Source: Astropecten irregularis (taxonomy: Eukaryota > Echinodermata > Asteroidea > Paxillosida > Astropectinidae). Taken from it: a stretch of 64,000 nt of DNA. The stretch lies in NCBI GenBank assembly GCA_963971285.1, contig OZ020260.1, forward strand, positions 10,202,798 through 10,266,797. The letters are read 5' to 3'. The stretch's first letter is position 1. The number at the start of each line of letters is the position of its first letter. This document shows positions 21,401 to 30,400 of this stretch, one piece after another. Position numbers and translations under genes: made by a program. The notes below the pieces were generated by a model. It searched no databases, was not told where the DNA came from, and saw only the letters and a program-made list of their open reading frames with translations.

Positions 21401-24400
21401 TTGAGATATAAGGGCACCCTCTACCGGATAGCTGTCTGAGTAGACAGTGATAAAATTGGTGCATTCTCAACTGATTTGCTCCAAGACTTGCCATGTTTTG
21501 ATGAGGTTTTACTGCCCTGAAGATTCTGCTTTTTTTGTTTTTCATAGATAGAGTTTTGCCACAGAGATAAGTCTCTGACTGTGATGAAGGATGCATATTG
21601 TAGACGCAGTGATAAAGCTCTCCATAACTTCTTTGGCTTTCTTTTTCTCGGATAGGATGACTAACTGACTAACTATTGATTTTGTCTGTGTGTTCTCAGT
21701 TTTCTACCGTACCCAGTGACTATGATGCTGTCCACTCACAGATGTCTAGGCGTGGTGCACGAGTGCTAGCATTGGGTTACAAGAAGCTGGGACATCTCTC
21801 ATCTCAACAGGTATTAGAGAATGACTACAGACTCTCACCCTCCATCCCCAGAGTCTCAGTCTTAGGGCCTGTTTGTTTAACGCAGAAGATCATGAATCCT
21901 GCAGACCCGGATCCCATTTTAGTGTACCCTGCATAGGACATGGATCCGCAAATCTGGGATCCTTTGCGTTAAACAAACAGGCCCTTAATAAGCCCTTAAT
22001 TTCACTGCTGTTTTTAATGTACTAACAGCTTCAAATGCAATTATCTGATTTTACCTATGTTGATGCGAGAGTGGGTAGCCTGTGTATCACCCGTTCTACT
22101 GCATGCCACACACTACTGTGCACACATATATCAAACGTTCATACGTGTGTATGCAAATTTTATGCAACGCAGCACATCAGCCAATCAGATCTTTTTTTAG
22201 AACATTTCCATCTCAGTCGTGATGGAGGATGTTGAACTTGATTGGTCAAAACCTAGAGGTCAGTGCTGGGTTGGCTTGCATAATTAATCTGGAAATCTGC
22301 ACGCATGTGATAGACGCTCGCTCGCTGTATGGCGAGTGCATCTATCACATACACTAACGAGAGTGTTGCATAAAGATTAAAGGTATAATACATGATTGGT
22401 ATAGGTCACAGAGCAGCACTCACACTTTGTCTGATCCAGCATGTACATGAAATAATAAAACCTGTAAAAATTTTAGCTCAATCTGACATCTGAGTCACCA
22501 GAAAATAGCGAAAACCTGACTCAATTTTTCTTACAAAACATAAATACCCTGAGATCAAAACTGTTTTCGGTTTTTGTTTACTAATTTCTGGATAAATACA
22601 CCATTTCAGGCAGAAATATTTCAACAGTGTGTTTCTACCAGCACCATCATCACACCCTGAAAGTTTTACGTAAATCTGTGAACATTTTTGTTTGCGTATG
22701 TTACCAATCCTGTACTGTACCTTTAAAATGCAATTATCTGATTTTGTCTACGTTGATGCGAGAGTGTTGCATTGAGATTTTATCTTTTTACCTTTTTGTG
22801 TTTTCCAGATCCGTGACATGCATCGTGATGAGGTTGAACATAACCTCCTCTTCGCTGGTTTTGTCATCATCTCTTGTCCACTCAAGAATGACTCCAAGGC
22901 CATTATAAAGGAGATACAGCATGCTTCCCATCATGTAAGTCCATCAGGACATCTTGTCAATGGGAGACTTTTGGAGCGAGCTGTCGATAGAGGGCAGCAA
23001 ACAATTAGTTTCCTGAAAACTTTTGTACACGCTTTAAGTACGGCGAATGTCCAAAAACTCTCCAAAAGTCACAGGAAAATGTTGTGAACATTAAATTCAG
23101 GACATTCTCAATTAACTTTTAGCTTCACATTGTCGCCCGCTCCAATTTTAATGCCCGAAAACACAAAGTGAGGTGAAATTTGTATGTTTGGCGAGGAATA
23201 ATGTGCTTTGTCTCACTTGCCAAAGTAAAAACTTTGTGCACAAAACAATATGATGTTTGACGTCGGCCACCATGATCGTTTGTAATTCGCCCTTTTGATG
23301 GTCAATCTCCACAGATTCTGCATTTGTTTGTTCTTAGGGAACTCATGTCCCCCTGCCACCACAACCGGGCACTGTACTGTACTCGGCATTTTCATGCGCT
23401 TATTTTACGCCGGTTGTGTTTACGTTGAATATTTGCGCACAAAAGCAACTCGACACACGTTTCCCGAGAACAGGGAAGTGCGGCCTCTTGAGGTTAATAA
23501 TGGTTAGTCAAAATTCTCCCATTCAGCTGATCAACGATTGTCACAGAATCCCCAAAACAGCTCTTATGAAGGACTGTGCTTGGGTTGTAGCTTCAGGCCC
23601 CTTAAACCAATGGATTATATATTTCAGGTCATATTTTGGTTTATAACATAGAGCTATATTAAAATTACTAGAGCGGTAGCTCCGCGTTCTCTGTGCATAG
23701 ATGCTTTGAAGCCGTCCTGGGCGCAGTCATTTTAAATTTGTATGCGTGTCTGTGGAACAATTAACTTTGCCTGGAATGCCTTTCAAAGAATATCCTCTTA
23801 ATGCAACACGCAATAATAATAATAATATGGACATTTATAGTGCGCCTTTTCCACAAAAGTGATCAAAGGCACAAGTACACTGTACACGCAAATGTTTAAT
23901 ACCGGTAGCGCGTCTTGATGAAAGACGCATTTAAGGAAGTTGCGAAGGATTTTGGGGGCGTATTGGGCTCCGATAACGCTCCTGTATAGAACACAAGCGC
24001 AGATATGCAAATAGACGTACAAAAGACGTACATGTACAATATTTTGTGTTTTTCATAGGTTTGTGGCAATCACTCTGTACACAGAGCTAGCGCTCTAGTA
24101 ATTTTAATATAGCTCTATGGTTTATAAACAGTTAGTCATTAGTCACAGTCTTATCCCTTCAAAAATGGAATATCTAATGACAGCCAGAGCTGCGAATGTA
24201 GGCAACTTCAAACTATTAAGGAGTATCTTCTTGTATTACCCGAGCTTGAAGATACTTGCACACACAATGACCTTTATTAATAGCCTTGACACCTAAGTCA
24301 ACTATCTGTATACAGCACTCGATAGAAGTAGTGTAGCGATTCGCTAAGAAGAAGAAGACCACTGATGTGATAATAGTTGTCCAAGCATTGTTCAAATCAC

Positions 24401-27400
24401 GTTGTGTCATTGATGTCTTTATTGTCTTTCCTCCGTGTGTAGACTGTTATGATCACTGGTGACAACCCTCTGACAGCCTGTCATGTTGCTAAGGAACTGA
24501 AGATCACTGGAAGACAGCATATTCTCATTCTCAGTCCTCCACAGACTTCAGTGGATGCTAAGAACCTAGATGCATCCTCAGAGAACCATGTAGACCAAGC
24601 AGAAACCAAGACACTCCTCCAAGGTATTGGATTTTTAATATGTATGTAATGTGCTCTTGAACAGGTTGATCCTGGAGGGAGCTCAATATAAGTCCAATAA
24701 ATTATTATTATTATTATTATTATACAGTGTAGATGAATTTCATCCAGCTTTTAAACGGCGGCCAGAAGATGTGATGATTTCCTAATTAAAGATATAATAC
24801 ATGATTGGTAAAGGTCACATAATAACACCCACATTTTGTCTGATCCAGCATATACCATACATGAAATAATAAGCTTGTGAAAATTTGAGCTCAATCACAT
24901 TTGAGTCACAAGAAAATAGCGAAAACCCAACTCAGTTTTTCTCAGAAAACATAAAGAATGGTTTTGATCTTACACAAGATCAAAACTGTGTTTGGTCGTT
25001 GTTTTACTACTTTCAGGATAGATACACCATTTTAAGCAGAAATATTTGCACAGTATGTTTCTACTAGCATCATCTTCATACCCTGGAATGTTATACATAA
25101 ATCTGTGAACATTTCTGTTTGGGTATGTTACCAATCTTGTACTGTACCTTTAAGGGATAGAATGAGCTACAGTGTGATGAAAATATCTGCATTGGTTTTG
25201 GTTCATTATTTTTCTGTGATTATTCTTGGTTCAGATTGGCACTGGCAGTCCATTGATGACACGGTTTCCCTTCCCATGATGTCGAGCAGCAAACAGGAAC
25301 AACGCCAGCTGATCAAAAACTATGACTTGTGCATGACTGGAGAAGTAATAATACACCTATCATGCATCCATGCCTCAAATGCAAATGTTTTGCATTTCTA
25401 TAGTAAAAGGACATTAACCATCATTTAAGACTGCTTATGCTTTTCAGTATTCAGTGCATATACACGAATCCGACTTGAAATTCATGTAATTGGCCCTGTG
25501 TTGTATTAGGGGATGCACACCCTGCAGTAAAGAGTGCGGTGGAGCGTTAATTCATTCATTCTTTTAATGAATACATTTATTTCTGACAACCAGTCAGATG
25601 GCATTTTATTTGTTTTTAATCTTCTTATTGCTGTTTGTTTTGTTTGTTTTTCACCTAAATGCTTGTTTTGTGATTATCCTTGCAGGCCCTGACGCACATG
25701 CGCAACACCAGTGCCAAACTCTTCAACAGTGTGTTACCATTCATTAAGGTGTTTGCCAGGGTAGCCCCAAAGCAGAAGGTAATCATTTCCATTCTAAGTT
25801 TTATTTAGCCACTCTGAGCCCTAATGGGTACAAATATTATTATGGTTTATGTCGGGTAGACAGTCGATTCTAGCTCCCTGAGGTGTTGGAAGTTAACAAA
25901 GTATGAACTTTCGAGGGAAGCTAGAATTGACTGTCCACCCAAAATAAATCATGTGATATTTGTTTTACTATTCCTCATAAATATTTATGACTGTAGGGCC
26001 TAAGTGCAGCAAGACATTCATGTTTGTGAGCTTTCGTGTAGGTCGAAGGTCAAGCACATGCACTGCAAACTTTACCTATTATGTGCAGTGATATGATCCA
26101 AGTGGAACAGTTCCTTTGGAGATTCCCCAGCCTACTCGCTGGTGATCAGCAAATATATCCACTGACACGTGAAGGTGAATTGAGCAACTGGGATTTGGCT
26201 CTAGGTCATGAATATTTATGTGGTATTGTAATTCAAAATGCCACTCATAAAATAATATGCTTCGTTTCTGATAGTTGCTTTGTTTTATTTTGCCAATGTC
26301 CAGGAGATAGTAGTGACATCATTGAAGAGATTGGGATACACAACTCTGATGTGTGGAGATGGAACTAATGATGTCGGGGCTCTTAAACATGCCCACGTTG
26401 GTAAGAACAGATGCAGCACATTTCATTGACCAGTTTCTATAGCATACAAATTTCCCAAGCACAAAAATATGTCACCTGGTAACAAGCCGAATTCCATGCA
26501 AATTTCATGTCAAGGCACAACAAAATCAGTAGCAAGCTCTGGCAGTGTATGTGAATGTAGAACTGGACCAACAGTCTTAATGTGTAAAAAATATGCCAGG
26601 AGTTTGTATAGTAAGCAGCTAAAATTGGCTGGAAGTTACATTTGGCTATTTCAGATAACCGAATACGCAAGCTGAACAATTAAGAACTGATTGCAATGAA
26701 AGTACCAATTCTGCTCAATTGAGGAAGATACTTTATTTAGAAGTTAAGTTTTTTTACCGTCAAACTTTTTATGATAAATTTGAAGTTTAAGGTAATTTTA
26801 TAATCTATGAAAATATTCTTTAAAAGATGATGTAACTTTCTATTGCTGAAACTTTCAATGAATACTCTCATTTCTCTCATCTCATTTCATTTTGTTTCTG
26901 GAAGGTGTGGCCTTGTTATCCAATATTCCAGAAAGATTAGTTGAAAAGATGAAGAAAAAAGCTAAAGAGGAACAGGTAAGTTGCTTGAAACCTAATGAAC
27001 CATATTTGTCTGTCAGGCTGCTTGGCTATCTGTTCCTGGTATCATGTCTTTTTAGCAGCCTCTTTGACCTGATCTCTGTGTTGTCCCATTGACAAGGATA
27101 TAATGTTTGCAAAATTCTGAAGCTTTCGTATTTTGGACACTTAATGATGTTCAGAATGATATAATTTTATTATATAGAGTGCCTACATCATTTGTACATA
27201 AGAAGGTCAACATTTTAATTTCCAAGGCTGCCATTTTCACTCTATGTTTGTTACGGTAATTTTGACTAAGGTAGGACTTGTATCGGTACCTTAGTTATGC
27301 CACATCAGTGCACTTTGGTCTGTTTATCCTGAATTTTTTTTTTTTTCTTTTTTGCCTGGAAAGACCCGAGGTTGATTTCACCAAAATGATTGTAACTTAC

Positions 27401-30400
27401 TATCAGTCGTAGTATTTATAATGTACTGCAGCCCTACGTAGGATACGATTAGTTATCCTTGGTAACTCGAGTTACTATTGATTGTAGGGCTTTGCCTCAG
27501 TACATGTACTCGAGTTACGATCGATCATAGGGCTTCGTGAAATTGACCTCTGGTCCCATCTCTCCTGATGCATATTATCATTTTGTCTGTGGCTCAATCA
27601 AAGTGTTAATTTTTTGAAGTCATTGTATCAAACTGTGCTTTAGAATCAGCCTTTGGTGACTCGTCATTGGGGATTGCAAAGATACTAACTTCACAGTATA
27701 TTGGATTGTGTTTAGGAGCAAACCAATAATGTGAAACAGGACTCCAGGTCTAGAGGTAAAGCGGATAAAGAGAAGACAGTTGCTGATGCAGTGCGAGCCA
27801 GGCAGGGTGCTGGTGGCTCTAGCAAGGCAGCTAAAGCAAGAGCCGTACAGAGAGGAGAAGATGTCACCAGGGTATGTCCTACCAAATATTTCCAAACAAA
27901 ATAACAATTTTGTTATAGGAGATATGTGTATCTGTGAGCTGATGCTGCAAAATGAGGCAAGGTTTTAGCCAAGATCTTGAAACAGGATGTTCAAATTTAT
28001 TTTGCACCAAAAAACTGTGACTACTACTGTGGCTAAGAGTATTGGTATGAAGACCTTTGCTTCAGTGCAGGCAGACTGGCAAGTCAAGCTGCAGCCAAGG
28101 TCATTGATTATAGATCTGGCCCAAATATTTCAGTTGTTGATTTTTTAATGCAAATAGGTGTTACCCAAAACAGCAAACGTGTTGAAAAGTCACCCTGACA
28201 CCTCTAGCCGCTAAATCATTGCCTACCAATTTACCAAACATGTTTACTACAAGTGTCTACTACAAGTGTCTACTCAGTGCCTTTGAGTGCCTGTGAGTGA
28301 AGTTTTTGAGCCAAGGTTCAAGCTTTTTGCTTCCTTTTGCTTCCTGCTTTGACTGCTGTATTTATGAAGGCATCCCCATGGACATTCTGTCAGAAAAACA
28401 TTGGAAGGAACCAACTTGAAAACAGTAGACTAGCAGGTAGAGATAAATCGTGTCAATCCAGCATTGGCCAAGTGGGAAAAATAAATACACAGGATTGCTT
28501 CTGAAACCTAAATGTGCAAAAATAAATGCCAAAGAGTGAAAGAAGTGAAGGAATCAGGCCTTAAAAATAGATTTTAGTCTGCCATGCCTTGTGTACAAGG
28601 AAATGGTTTCCTATGGCAGTGGGTGTTTTCATGATTAGTCTTTGTGCTGCAATTTGTTCCCCTACAGAAGCGCATGAATGCAATTTTGAAGGATATAGAG
28701 GAGCAGGACCAGCCTCAGGTAGTCAAGCTTGGAGATGCAAGTATTGCCTCACCATTCACATCCAAACTCACTTCAATTATATGTGGTAAGTGCAGTGCTC
28801 AATTTCTGCTTACCGTAATCTTAGAATTAACGCTTACAGATGCAGAAAAACCTGTGCTTACAAGATCTTATTTTATGGATTAGGGAGGATTTTTCTGAGT
28901 GCATAGTTCATGTAAGTAAGGATTTCCTGCTTACTCAGCTAGCATAGCAATTCGGCACTAGCTCTGTAAGTTGAGAATGGAGATCATAAGGGCTGAATTC
29001 TGGAGTAAGCAGAGCCATGAAATGGGGTCTAGATCACCAGGACCTTTTTATGGTACTGCTTACCGCAGAATTCTGCACTTGCGATCTTCATTTTTTACTA
29101 AGAGTGTTACTGTCACATCTTTACGCTAGCTCAATTTTTTCGCTAAAATGTTTGTGTCAAATTATTTGTGCTAGCCCAGCAAGGCAGAAATCAGTAGGAA
29201 CAGAAAGTACACACATGACACATACATGTACACAACTGAAAATTCCTCCCTCATCCATGATATAGGATCTGGTAAGCACAACTTACAGCAAATAGCTTCC
29301 ATAAGCAATGGTTAGGCTTACTGTATAAAGCTAAGCCATGACATTAGACCCCTGTATTGTATACATGTAGATGTGTCCAACTAGACTTTAGTAGGGACTG
29401 TCATTACTGGGGGCCAGCCCATTGGGATGAGGGTTTTGAGCAGAAACTCCTGTCTAGATTTAAACTGCTTTCCTTATCTTTTTCTTTGTGCAATAACATT
29501 GTGTCTCTTCCATACAGTGTGTCACATCATCAAACAAGGCAGATGTACCCTGGTCACCACACTGCAAATGTTCAAGATCCTAGCTCTTAATGCACTCATC
29601 TTAGCCTACAGTCAAAGTGTCTTGTACCTCGATGGCGTTAAGTTTAGTGACGGCCAGGCTACATTACAAGGACTCCTATTGGCTGGCTGTTTTCTCTTTA
29701 TATCTCGCTCAAAGGTATCCACTATTCTGTTTTTGTTTTGATTTGCATAGATTGTGAATCATTGCTTATGTTGCTTGTATGCATCAAGTGTTTAGATTTG
29801 TATTAATCTCCCCATGCATCTCAATATTGTTCCTTTGTTGTGAAGATCTTTGTATTTCCTCCAAAAAAGGAAAGTATTTTTGTTCAAGTTGTCTTGGTTT
29901 TGTCTTCCCACACGTGAGGGCACTGTCTGTGGGATGACACTTTGATGCATTCATTATTCATTGCAAAGAAAGGTCATCAGAATTCTAGCAACTTTGCACA
30001 ACCAAACCAATATTTGGATTGCTTTTCCTGGAATGGTATACTATTACTATATTATCAATGTTAATTAATGCTTATGACTATCCAAATAAACTCTGGCCAC
30101 CGGAAGTTGTGTCAAGTACTGAATGAAAGTTGAAATTGATCATTTTTGGCTGAGTTCTTAGATTTGGTTGATTCATATTTGGATTTTGTGCTGTCTTTAT
30201 TCATTTTAGAAGTGTTTGGGTTTTCTTGTGTTTGACAATGGGCTTTGTGTTGCTGTAGCAGGTGCATTTTATCAGGTGTTTATTTATTATAATTTGCAGA
30301 ACAATTATCATTGTATTCTTTCTTTTGTCATTTTGATCATACAGCCTCTCAAGACGTTATCCAAGAGCCGACCTCTACCCAATATATTTAACCTGTACAC

